Assembly (NCBI GenBank): GCA_029879825.1
Contig: JAOUPL010000007.1
Location: forward strand, 1-24,716
Source: Candidatus Bathyarchaeota archaeon
GTDB lineage: Archaea > Thermoproteota > Bathyarchaeia > Bathyarchaeales > Bathyarchaeaceae
DNA length: 24,716 nt
Direction of reading: 5' to 3'
The notes under the pieces were generated by a model. The model searched no databases and was not told the DNA's origin. It worked only from the letters and a program-made list of their open reading frames with translations. Both the position numbers and the translations under genes were made by a program. Shown piece by piece: positions 8,091-15,809 of this stretch (within the stretch, counting starts at the first letter, position 1; the number at the start of each line of letters is the position of its first letter).

Positions 8091-8932
8091 TGGCTTATGA
8101 TGTTCTCCTCGAAACAAATCTGCCCCTCCCAATTTTTAAGAAAGGAAAAGTGAGGGATATCTATGACCTAGATAAAAGACTATTGATTGTTTCCACCGAC
8201 AGGATTTCAGCCTTCGACGTTGTTTTGCCCAACGGTGTGCCTCACAAGGGAGAAGCGTTAAACAGGCTTTCCGTTTACTGGTTCAACCAAACAAAAAACA
8301 TAATTCCAAACCACATTTTAGACGTTGTCGATCCAAGGATAGTTTTAGTTAAGAAAACTGAACCAATAAAAATAGAGTTCGTCATACGAGGCTACCTCTA
8401 CGGTTCAACTTGGGAAAGATACAGACAAGGGAAACCAATAAGCGAAATGAAACTGCCTCCGGGATTAAGAAAGGCTGAAAAACTTCCAGAACCCATTCTG
8501 ACACCCACCACCAAGGCTGAGGTAGGCCACGACATCGAGATGACAAACGATGATGTTGTCAAAAAAATTGGAAAAGATGTGGCAGGAGAAATTGAGGAAA
8601 CATGCTTAAGAATCTATGAAAAAGCCTCCAAAAGAGCTGAAGCCAACGGCATAATCGTTGCAGACACCAAAGTTGAATTCGGATTTTATGATGAAGAATT
8701 ACTTCTTATCGACGAATTATTCACCTCTGACTCATCTAGGTTTTGGCCTTCAGAAAAATATGAGATTGGGAAAGATCAGTTCAGCTTTGACAAGCAGTAT
8801 GTAAGAGACTACTTAAATTCTCTTGATTGGAACAAACAACCTCCTGCTCCAAGCCTGCCAGACCAGGTCATTCTTCAAACATCGAAGAAATATATTGAAG
8901 CCTATGAAAGGTTAACTGGACGAAAATTTTGA
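8090..8932 (+). CDS. purC: SAICAR synthetase (phosphoribosylaminoimidazole-succinocarboxamide synthase)
   Basis: The 280-residue protein joins aspartate to CAIR with ATP, making SAICAR. It shows KGKVRDIYDL (nucleotide loop), STDRISAFDVVLPNGVPHKG, VIRGYLYGSTWERY (ribose-phosphate binding Arg and Gly-Ser), TKAEVGHD, VADTKVEFGF and LIDELFTSDSSRFWP. All the conserved blocks of the longer yeast- and archaeal-type PurC are present. The ATG overlaps the purE stop by one base, mirroring the PurE-PurC fusion of animals. Its last 14 codons (YIEAYERLTGRKF and stop) have a decayed copy at 9951-9992. A different, divergent PurC-like gene lies immediately downstream on the opposite strand. Confidence 0.95.
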   Translation: MAYDVLLETNLPLPIFKKGKVRDIYDLDKRLLIVSTDRISAFDVVLPNGVPHKGEALNRLSVYWFNQTKNIIPNHILDVVDPRIVLVKKTEPIKIEFVIRGYLYGSTWERYRQGKPISEMKLPPGLRKAEKLPEPILTPTTKAEVGHDIEMTNDDVVKKIGKDVAGEIEETCLRIYEKASKRAEANGIIVADTKVEFGFYDEELLLIDELFTSDSSRFWPSEKYEIGKDQFSFDKQYVRDYLNSLDWNKQPPAPSLPDQVILQTSKKYIEAYERLTGRKF

Positions 8933-8983
8933 CGAAAGATTGGTTTTTGCTCAAGTAATATTACTGATTAGTTTCTTGCAGTG

Positions 8984-9850
8984 TTATTTTGATGTAAAAC
9001 CAAAGACCTCCGCTATTTGATCTGGGGTTAGAAGGTTTTTTGCTCTTATTGTTCTCTTGCCATCTTTATAGGTCGTTTCTATACAGTCTCTGCAATTGAT
9101 GCAGTTTCCTTTGTGATCTTGGACAAAACCTTTACATGCTCTAAATACGCTAGTGCTAATTTCATCTATTACCATTATTTTTCCATCAGACCTTTTTTTT
9201 CCCACTTCTATTTTCCCATCAACCAAATGCAAATTCCTTCTTGCAAATTCTTCAGAAACTATATCACCAACTCTTTTTGTCAATGTTTTAACCTCTCCTA
9301 TTTCTTCGAGTTTCATAACTCCCAGTTCCACTAATGTATCGTCACGCATCAAAATATCAGGTTCGTTTGGCAAACCCTTTGAATATATTTCCACAAGATT
9401 GTTTAGAAAACTACCTGGTTTTCTATGGGGATGTCTTCTCCACAGACTTCCATAATAACCTCTTCTAAAAACAACTTCCAAATTATTTAAATTGGCCGAT
9501 CCTTCGAAATTTTCCGCTTCATTTTTCAAAGAAAATAACATTGCTGGTTCTACGATAATTCTTCTCTCGTCTAATTTCTCAACAAAATGGGTTGGAACCC
9601 CTTTCTTCTCCAATAAAGAAAAGAAGTATGTTGTAGATTGACAGTCTACTATTCCCTTTCCCGGGATCTCTCCAACCAATGTATCATAACCAGAATCAAA
9701 CACTACTCTTTCAGTAGGTTCGCCTTTATCCATAACATAACCAGTAGCGCTATCCTTGAAAAGCATAACAAACTTACCAGCATGACCTATCCCATCTTTT
9801 TCTTCTATTCTAAAAACATCTTTTGTTTTTCCTACATACAGCGGTTCCAT
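8984..9850 (-). CDS. Divergent SAICAR synthetase (PurC) paralogue with a four-cysteine cluster
   Basis: The 288-residue protein has the PurC fold plan: LYVGKTKDVFRI (nucleotide loop), a beta-rich N-terminal lobe, RRIIVEPAM, EVVFRRGYYGSLWRR (matching VIRGYLYGSTWERY of PurC, with Arg and Gly-Ser kept), VDGKIEVGKK and IMVIDEISTSVFRA (matching the DE-S-x-R block). Just after that block comes C239-x10-C250-x2-C253-x2-C256, absent from the PurC at 8090-8932 and from PurC proteins I know. It could hold zinc or an iron-sulfur cluster. The STDRISAFD-like block is replaced by KDSATGYVMDKGE, so the substrate may differ. GGAGA precedes the ATG. It may be a second SAICAR synthetase or an ATP-dependent amide-forming enzyme of another pathway; I assign only the superfamily. 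Confidence 0.8.
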   Translation of the reverse strand: MEPLYVGKTKDVFRIEEKDGIGHAGKFVMLFKDSATGYVMDKGEPTERVVFDSGYDTLVGEIPGKGIVDCQSTTYFFSLLEKKGVPTHFVEKLDERRIIVEPAMLFSLKNEAENFEGSANLNNLEVVFRRGYYGSLWRRHPHRKPGSFLNNLVEIYSKGLPNEPDILMRDDTLVELGVMKLEEIGEVKTLTKRVGDIVSEEFARRNLHLVDGKIEVGKKRSDGKIMVIDEISTSVFRACKGFVQDHKGNCINCRDCIETTYKDGKRTIRAKNLLTPDQIAEVFGFTSK

Positions 9851-9950
9851 ATTCGATTCTCCTATGTTACATCTTTATTACTTTTTACTATGTCTTCTAC
9901 TTCAGTTTTTATGGCTTGCGCGCTCGGGAATGCCCATCCAAGGCCATCAA

Positions 9951-9992
9951 CCTATTGAACCCTGTGAAAGATTAGCTGGCAGAAGATTTTGA
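9951..9992 (+). pseudogene. Decayed copy of the purC 3' end
   Basis: These 42 bases align without gaps to the last 42 bases of purC (8891-8932), with 33 identities and the stop codons in register. Translated, they give PIEPCERLAGRRF and stop against YIEAYERLTGRKF and stop. No open frame continues upstream, so only the gene tail survives. The fragment lies on the far side of the inverted PurC paralogue, which is therefore bracketed by direct repeats of the purC tail. It may mark an old insertion, or the remains of a second purC copy. Chance similarity is possible at this length but unlikely, given the aligned stop and conserved residues. Confidence 0.55.
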
Positions 9993-10002
9993 CAAGAGGC
10001 TA

Positions 10003-10011
10003 TTATAAAAG
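10003..10011 (+). promoter_or_regulatory. TATA element for purP
   Basis: TTATAAAAG is a near-consensus archaeal TATA box, 43-51 nt before the preferred ATG at 10054. Initiation about 25 nt downstream would fall near 10033, leaving a leader of about 20 nt that contains the AGAGGA ribosome-binding site at 10042-10047. Confidence 0.5.
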
Positions 10012-10053
10012 ATTAAATATTTTCAGCTGTCCTTTGTGGATAGAGGAATCTCG

Positions 10054-11487
10054 ATGGTTATAGAAAGGAAAGAGATGCAAGAAATCGTAAAACCCTACCA
10101 AGAACCAATTGGTCTCAATTTGGGCTCCCATTCTGCCCTAGACGCTTGGCAAGGTCAAAGAGACTATGGCACAAGAAGCATAATCTACGTAACACCGCAA
10201 AGAGCTAGAATTTACCTCCAAAACCCCATGGTCGGCAGAGCCGACGAAGAAATAGAAGATTTACCAAGCCTGGTCAAAAGAGATCTGAAAATTGTAAACG
10301 ACCCGAAGGACATAAAAAAGAAAGGCAAATGGAAAAGCATAATCCTAATCCTAGACAGATACTCTGACATCGTTAAATATGTGGACGATCTAGTTGACTT
10401 AGAGTGTCTACAAATTCCAAACAGAGCCTTCGCCGTTTACGTTGGCGGAGACGAAAACTGCAGCGTCATCGAAAAAGAATTTGGAGTTCCAATCCTTGGT
10501 TCAAGAAAATTACTAAAAATCGAAAACAGAGGAGAAATCGAAAAGGATTACTACTGGTTTGCCGAACAAGCTGGCATTCCCTGTCCAAGTTCCTACAAAT
10601 ATGAAGTTCATAAAAGAGGTATAAAATTCAAGGAACCCATCGACGAACCGATTCTCTTGAAAGCCGAACACGCTCACAGAGAATTCGAAAGGGAATTTAT
10701 CTTTGCAGCAGATTCCAAGGACCTAGAAGAAAAAGTGGAAAGAGAAATTGAAGCAGGAACCTTAGATAGAGAATCTCTGGAAAATGCGAGGGTTGAACAA
10801 ATCGTTCTAGGACCCCATGCAAACTTCAACTTCTTCTTCTCACCTCTAGACGCAAAACAAGAATGGGGAGACGCAGAAGAATGGTATGCCAAATTATACA
10901 ATGTTGGGGTAAAAGACGCGAGAATCTGCTTAGCAAACCAATTTCTTTCCATAGACGAAAGAAGAGAAACCATACTAGACGGCGTAAAACGACTGCCAAT
11001 AGACGTTCAAGAGAAAATTAGAAAGGTTCCCTCCTTCGAAGTCACCGCTCACGTGCTCATGAGCCTAAGAGAATCATTGCTCAAGGATGTACACAGATAT
11101 GCTGACAAATTCTTGTTTGCAACCAGAAAACATGAATCGCCAGGAATCCTTGGCGCTTGGTGCCTCCAGACGCTTATCACATGGGACAGAATATCAAAGT
11201 ATGAACTGAAACCAAAAGTTAAGGTCGATTTCACCGGCGGCGCCGAACCAAAAACCGCGGTTGACTATGGTTTATACGATGTCCCAGAGGGGAGAGAAGC
11301 CTACATGCACATCCCGGTCACGCAGGATGTCGCTTTAAGGCATGGAGGCGGAACCAACGTGCACATGGGAATAGGCTCTCAATACGCAAATGCAAAGTAT
11401 CGGAAAAGGATGAGCATGGGCGACAGAATAGCCTTGGAGATAAGGAGGGCGCTGAAACAAAAACAACTTCACGAGATAGTTACCTGA
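10054..11487 (+). CDS. purP: PurP-family formate-dependent ligase (FAICAR synthetase), enlarged
   Basis: PurP makes FAICAR from AICAR, formate and ATP, replacing the folate-dependent PurH step in archaea. Family marks are LNLGSHSALDAWQGQRDYGT near the N-terminus, the ATP-grasp stretch LGPHANFNFFFSP, FLSIDERRETILDGVKRLP, GILGAWCLQT and the closing block MSMGDRIALEIRRA. At 477 residues it is over 100 longer than the roughly 340-360 usual. About 40 extra residues lie between the end of the ATP-grasp core (ISKYELKP) and the GGGTNVHMG block. I chose the ATG at 10054 because AGAGGA lies 6 nt upstream; an in-frame GTG at 10036 lacks one. A paralogous activity within the PurP family cannot be excluded. 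It leads the purine gene series on this strand. Confidence 0.82.
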   Translation: MVIERKEMQEIVKPYQEPIGLNLGSHSALDAWQGQRDYGTRSIIYVTPQRARIYLQNPMVGRADEEIEDLPSLVKRDLKIVNDPKDIKKKGKWKSIILILDRYSDIVKYVDDLVDLECLQIPNRAFAVYVGGDENCSVIEKEFGVPILGSRKLLKIENRGEIEKDYYWFAEQAGIPCPSSYKYEVHKRGIKFKEPIDEPILLKAEHAHREFEREFIFAADSKDLEEKVEREIEAGTLDRESLENARVEQIVLGPHANFNFFFSPLDAKQEWGDAEEWYAKLYNVGVKDARICLANQFLSIDERRETILDGVKRLPIDVQEKIRKVPSFEVTAHVLMSLRESLLKDVHRYADKFLFATRKHESPGILGAWCLQTLITWDRISKYELKPKVKVDFTGGAEPKTAVDYGLYDVPEGREAYMHIPVTQDVALRHGGGTNVHMGIGSQYANAKYRKRMSMGDRIALEIRRALKQKQLHEIVT

Positions 11488-11548
11488 TCAGGTTTTTCGA
11501 CTTGAAATACCAGAACGTACTAGAAGACTGTTGGAGAGAAAAGGCTTG

Positions 11549-12025
11549 TTGAAGGCTCTGATCATCTATGATTCAAAAACGGGAAACACAGAGAAAATGG
11601 CTTTCATGATCGCTGAAGGAGTCAGGGAAGCGGACGGCGTTGAATGTGTTGTCAAAAGGGTTGAAGACGTCACGCTGGAAGACCTGATCCAAGCACATGG
11701 CATAATCGTGGGATCTCCAACCTATTACGGATGCATGAGCGGAAAGCTAAAGGAATTTTTCGACAAATCTGTAAAGATTCATGGCAAACTGGATGGAAAG
11801 ATCGGAGCCGCCTTCACTTCTTCTGGTGGAACAGCTAGCGGAGCCGAAACCACAGTTATATCGATTCTCAAGGCTATGTTAATTCACGGGATGATCATTC
11901 AAGGAGATCCCAGCGGCAAGCATTATGGAATGGCGGCTGTCGAAGCTCCGGGAGGAAAAGACGAAAAATTATGCAGAAGATTTGGACGCAGGACAGCGGA
12001 ACTTATGAAAAGAATCTACCAATGA
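11549..12025 (+). CDS. Flavodoxin-like / WrbA-type FMN protein
   Basis: The protein starts KALIIYDSKTGNTEKMAF, the FMN phosphate loop of flavodoxins (T/S-x-T-G-N-T). GSPTYYGCMSGKLKEFFDK and AAFTSSGGTASGAETTV follow, as in WrbA-like NAD(P)H:quinone reductases. It is of typical length (158 residues from the chosen start). The start is unclear: the open frame begins with TTG at 11531, but GGAGA at 11533-11537 suggests translation from the TTG at 11546 or 11549. The latter gives the common MKALIIYDS start. It lies between purP and purM, only 13 nt before the purM start, so it is probably in the same transcript. No purine step requires a flavodoxin. It may be an electron carrier for an unrelated reductase. 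Confidence 0.82.
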   Translation: MKALIIYDSKTGNTEKMAFMIAEGVREADGVECVVKRVEDVTLEDLIQAHGIIVGSPTYYGCMSGKLKEFFDKSVKIHGKLDGKIGAAFTSSGGTASGAETTVISILKAMLIHGMIIQGDPSGKHYGMAAVEAPGGKDEKLCRRFGRRTAELMKRIYQ

Positions 12026-12038
12026 ACTGGTGAACCCA

Positions 12039-13115
12039 GTGCCAGAAGAGTTCACATACGCTGAGGCTGGCGTGGACAGAGAAGTGCGGACGAAATCTAA
12101 AGCAGCTTTGCTAGCTTTGAAAGAGACCTATAAGCTCAGCAAGTATGGAAAGGTGATTCAACTTCCCTACGGCAACATCTTCCCAGTCGGTGATCGATAC
12201 CTAGATTTTGTTATCGAAGGAATCGGAACGAAAGTTCTCCTAGCGCAACTGGCAGACAAATACGACACTATTGGAATAGACGGAGTTGCCATGGCTGTCA
12301 ACGACGTGATAAGGTCAGGTGCCACGCCCTTAGCCGTTGTCGACAACATACACGCTCAGGTTTCTAATCCTCGTTTGGTGAAGGAGTGGATGAAAGGCAT
12401 AGTGAAAGCCGTTACTGAAGCGGGATGTTTGGTGCCTGGTGGAGAAATAGGAGACGTAGCAGATGTCATAAAGGGAATAACGGAGGACAAAGGCTTCGAC
12501 ATGGTTTTCGCCTGCGTCGGCGAATTACTCGAGAAAGACATCATTTTTGGAAATAACATCAAGCCTGGAGACGTAGTGATTGGTCTGAGAAGTTCCGGCA
12601 TCCACAGCAATGGAATATCCCTGGCGAGAAAAGTTCTTTTCAAAGAATGGGGCGGTAAATATGAGCCCTACGACGTTCCAGACGGCTTCAGCAGAGAAAT
12701 TGTTTACGAGGTCTTGGAGCCGACGAGAATATACGTCAAGCCAGTTTTGAACGCAACTAAGGAGGTCGAAATAAAGGGAGCAGTTCATATCACAGGAGAC
12801 GCCTATCAAAAGTTCGACAAGCTGATGAAGTTTTCTAAGGGAATCGGTTTCGAGTTCAACAATTTTAAACCTCAACCAATCTTTGAGCTAATTCAGAAAA
12901 CCGCCCCCGAGGTTAGAGGCGTAATCAAAGATGAAGAAATGTTGAAGACTTTCAACATGGGATGGGGATTCGCAGTCGTTGTGGACGAATGCGATGAAGA
13001 GAGCGTAAACGACAGCCTCCAAAAAACCGGGGTTAAGGCTGAGCGAATTGGAAAAGTAACCAGTTCAGGAAAAATCGTTGTTTTGTATAAAGGCAAAAAG
13101 CTAGAACTGCGGTGA
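12039..13115 (+). CDS. purM: AIR synthetase (phosphoribosylformylglycinamidine cyclo-ligase)
   Basis: The protein (358 residues from the chosen start) closes the imidazole ring of FGAM to AIR using ATP. It shows EFTYAEAGVD at the start, VIEGIGTKVLLA, DGVAMAVNDVIRSGATPL (metal and ATP site), PGGEIGDVADVI, GLRSSGIHSNGISLARKV, HITGDAYQKFDKL and FNMGWGFAVVV. These are the ordered blocks of the PurM/PurL ATPase family. I favour GTG at 12039, because GGTGA (12029-12033) sits 5 nt before it; an in-frame GTG at 12030 overlaps that site. The gene follows the flavodoxin-like gene closely. A T-rich stretch after the stop (13120-13150) may terminate the upstream transcript. Confidence 0.94.
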   Translation: MPEEFTYAEAGVDREVRTKSKAALLALKETYKLSKYGKVIQLPYGNIFPVGDRYLDFVIEGIGTKVLLAQLADKYDTIGIDGVAMAVNDVIRSGATPLAVVDNIHAQVSNPRLVKEWMKGIVKAVTEAGCLVPGGEIGDVADVIKGITEDKGFDMVFACVGELLEKDIIFGNNIKPGDVVIGLRSSGIHSNGISLARKVLFKEWGGKYEPYDVPDGFSREIVYEVLEPTRIYVKPVLNATKEVEIKGAVHITGDAYQKFDKLMKFSKGIGFEFNNFKPQPIFELIQKTAPEVRGVIKDEEMLKTFNMGWGFAVVVDECDEESVNDSLQKTGVKAERIGKVTSSGKIVVLYKGKKLELR

Positions 13116-13154
13116 TGTATTTTAAATATTTGTTTAAATTTTCCTCTAGATAAA

Positions 13155-13162
13155 ATTTAAAT
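13155..13162 (+). promoter_or_regulatory. TATA element for the purS operon, leaderless
   Basis: TTTAAATT lies within a very AT-rich spacer of 70 nt (13116-13185), ending 24 nt before the purS ATG at 13186. There is no ribosome-binding site before that ATG. Transcription should start at the start codon. The same AT-rich region has T-runs that could end the purM transcript. Confidence 0.5.
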
Positions 13163-13185
13163 TTTTATTTGTTTAATAATAATTT

Positions 13186-13437
13186 ATGATGTATCGAGCA
13201 AAGATCGAAGTCAGTCTCAAATCGGGGCATTCGGATCCCGAGGGAGAGATGACTGGTCAGTCTTTAAGAGAATTGAAGTATTCTGTGAAAAGCGTTAGCG
13301 TAAGCAAAGTCTATGAGGTTTATTTTGAAGCGGATTCCAGGCAAGAAGCTGAGAAACAGGTGGACGAAATGTGTAGAAGACTTCTTGCAAACCCAACTAA
13401 AGACGACTACAGATTCGAAATCGAGGAAGTAAAATGA
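13186..13437 (+). CDS. purS: FGAM synthase, PurS subunit
   Basis: The 83-residue protein is of typical PurS length. It begins YRAKIEVSLKSGHSDPEGEM and has the family pattern of a long antiparallel sheet with one helix (SRQEAEKQVDEMCRRLLANP). PurS dimers link PurL and PurQ and help pass ammonia from PurQ to PurL. The gene overlaps purL by 4 nt (ATGA at 13434-13437). A second ATG at 13189 is possible. The start fits a leaderless transcript. Identity is supported by size, the LKSG-DPEG motif and its place before purL and purQ. Confidence 0.93.
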   Translation: MMYRAKIEVSLKSGHSDPEGEMTGQSLRELKYSVKSVSVSKVYEVYFEADSRQEAEKQVDEMCRRLLANPTKDDYRFEIEEVK

Positions 13438-15806
13438 GCCTATACGCCAAGAGAAACGTACCTTTCGAACTTTTTGAGGTGAACTTGTTAGATGCTGACG
13501 ATAAACAACTCCTTCAAATCAGTGGAGAAATGGGAATCGGCCTAAACCTAAACGAAATGAAGGCAGTTCAAAGGTATTTTTCAAGAAAGAAAAGAAACCC
13601 CACAGACGTGGAGCTTCAAACCATTGGCCAAACATGGTCCGAGCACTGCTACCACAAAACCTTCAAGGGAAACATAGCCACCCCAAAGAGCGAAATAAGA
13701 AGCCTCTTCAAAACGTACATAGCCAAAGTAACAAATGAACTCAATCCGCCTTGGTGTATTTCGGTATTCGAAGACAACGCAGGCCTCATCGATTTTGAAA
13801 AAGGCTACGCCGTTGCTGCAAAAGTTGAAACCCACAACCACCCGTCTGCAATCGAACCGTTCGGAGGGGCGGCCACGGGAACAGGCGGCGTCATAAGGGA
13901 CATACTGGGCGTGTGGGCCGATCCCATAGCCTGCACTGACGTCTTGGGCTTTGGTCCCTTAGACTATGACTATGAAAAACTTCCTTCTGGAACGAAACAT
14001 CCAAGATATGTTTTCAGAGGAGTTGTTGCCGGAATAGGCCATTACGGAAACAACATGGGAATTCCAACAGTTAACGGAGCCATCTACTTTGATGAAAGCT
14101 ACGTCGGCAACGTTGTAGTCTACTGCGGGTGCATAGGAATTCTTCCAATGAATAGATTTGTGAAGAACACAAGGCCTGGAGACGTCGCTGTTCTTGTTGG
14201 TGGAAAGACTGGAAGAGACGGAATTCATGGCGTGACGTTCGCCTCAGCCGAATTAACAAGGAAGTCAGAAGAGGTTTCGAGACCCGCTGTTCAAATCGCA
14301 AATCCCATAGAAGAGGAAAAACTCAAACGGGCAATCACCAGAACAAGAGACGAAGGATTAGGCTCAGCTATAACAGATCTGGGAGGCGGAGGCATTTCTT
14401 GCGCTACTGGCGAAATGGCGAACAGATCTAACTGTGGAGTCTACGTTGAACTGGAGAAGGTTCCGTTAAAGTATCCGGGTATGGCTCCTTGGGAAATCTA
14501 CATCTCCGAATCGCAGGAAAGAATGCTCCTTTCGGTTCCAGAAAAAAACCTTCAGAAAGTCTTAGAAATTTTTGAAGGCGAAGAAGTTGAGGCAACCTCC
14601 ATCGGTAGATTCACCGATAACGGGATTCTTAGAGTTGATTATCTAGGACAGAGAGTTGCTGAGTTGGATCTGCACTTCATGTTCGAGCCCCCAAGGGTCA
14701 GAAGAAATGCAAAGTGGAAGGAACCGGACTATGAAGAACCATATTTTCCAGAACCAGAGAATCTGACGTATGACGTTTTTAAGCTAGTTGCTTCGCTGAA
14801 TATCGCCAGCAAAGAATCTGTGGTAAGGGCATATGACCATGAGGTGAAAGGAAACACTGTTTTGAAACCTCTGCACGGCAGGTATGGAGGACCAAACGAC
14901 GCCGCCGTAATAAAGCCCCTATCAGATTCTTGGAAGGGAATTGTAATTTCTTGCGGGATGAATCCGAATTATGGAAAGATCGATCCCTACTGGATGGCTG
15001 CCTCCTGTATAGACGAAGCCGTTAGAAATAACACTTCTGTCGGCGGTAGAAGAGTAGCTTTGCTTGACAACTTCACTTGGGGAAATCCGGAAAAATCTGA
15101 TAGATTGGGGTCTTTGGTGAGATCATGTCAAGCCTGTTACGATTTCGCCAAAGGTTTTCGGACACCCTTCATTTCAGGAAAAGATAGTTTCTACAATGAG
15201 TCGCCTTTAGGACCAGTTACGCCAACCCTGTTGATTACGGCCATTGGAGTAATTCCAGATGTGAAGAAGGCGGTTTCCATGGATGTGAAACAGCCGGGAG
15301 ACATCATATACATAGTCGGTCAAACATATCCAGAGCTGGGGGGTTCCCAATACTACCAACTGAGGGGGTTCATAGGGAAAACCGTTCCAAAAGTCAGGGT
15401 GGATAAAGCAAGGAAACTCATGGATTCAATTATAAAAGCCATTGACTCCAGATACGTTAAGTCTTGCCACGATCTTTCTGAGGGAGGTTTGGCGGTTGCT
15501 GCCGCAGAGATGTCGTTCAGTGGCGGATACGGGATGGCTCTGCGCTTGGAAAATGTTCCAAGAACCGAAAAGATGAGTAGAAATGACTTCCTTCTTTTCT
15601 CCGAATCTAACAGCAGATTCTTGGTAGAAGTTCCAGAAAAACGCAGAGAGGATTTCGAAACTTTGATGAAAGGCAATGTTTATGCAGAGATTGGCAGAGT
15701 CAAGAAAGATAGTTACCTTTCAGTTTATGGTCTAAATGATGAAAAGGTAGTCGATGCCAGTCTAGCTGAATTAAGGAACTGCTGGAGGAGCGCCCTAGGA
15801 GGTTAG
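13434..15806 (+). CDS. purL: FGAM synthase, PurL subunit
   Basis: The 790-residue protein is the small, stand-alone PurL form. It converts FGAR, ATP and ammonia to FGAM. It has QTIGQTWSEHCYHKTF (about 62-77), VETHNHPSAIEPFGGAATGT (131-150), GKTGRDGIHGVTFASAEL, QIANPIEEEKL, TDLGGGGISCATGEMA and ISESQERMLLSV in the first half. GGSQYYQL, SCHDLSEGGLAVAAAEM and FSESNSRFLVEV are in the second. The two halves are the usual repeated ATPase-type domains. It is slightly longer than many small PurL proteins. It overlaps purS by 4 nt and ends 3 nt before purQ, so the three subunits are made together. Confidence 0.96.
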   Translation: MSLYAKRNVPFELFEVNLLDADDKQLLQISGEMGIGLNLNEMKAVQRYFSRKKRNPTDVELQTIGQTWSEHCYHKTFKGNIATPKSEIRSLFKTYIAKVTNELNPPWCISVFEDNAGLIDFEKGYAVAAKVETHNHPSAIEPFGGAATGTGGVIRDILGVWADPIACTDVLGFGPLDYDYEKLPSGTKHPRYVFRGVVAGIGHYGNNMGIPTVNGAIYFDESYVGNVVVYCGCIGILPMNRFVKNTRPGDVAVLVGGKTGRDGIHGVTFASAELTRKSEEVSRPAVQIANPIEEEKLKRAITRTRDEGLGSAITDLGGGGISCATGEMANRSNCGVYVELEKVPLKYPGMAPWEIYISESQERMLLSVPEKNLQKVLEIFEGEEVEATSIGRFTDNGILRVDYLGQRVAELDLHFMFEPPRVRRNAKWKEPDYEEPYFPEPENLTYDVFKLVASLNIASKESVVRAYDHEVKGNTVLKPLHGRYGGPNDAAVIKPLSDSWKGIVISCGMNPNYGKIDPYWMAASCIDEAVRNNTSVGGRRVALLDNFTWGNPEKSDRLGSLVRSCQACYDFAKGFRTPFISGKDSFYNESPLGPVTPTLLITAIGVIPDVKKAVSMDVKQPGDIIYIVGQTYPELGGSQYYQLRGFIGKTVPKVRVDKARKLMDSIIKAIDSRYVKSCHDLSEGGLAVAAAEMSFSGGYGMALRLENVPRTEKMSRNDFLLFSESNSRFLVEVPEKRREDFETLMKGNVYAEIGRVKKDSYLSVYGLNDEKVVDASLAELRNCWRSALGG

Positions 15807-15809
15807 CAA

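Noticed and set aside
8933..10053. Mobile element carrying the PurC paralogue
   Set aside because: The direct repeats are suggestive, but no transposase, integrase or terminal inverted repeats are seen, so I do not annotate a mobile element.
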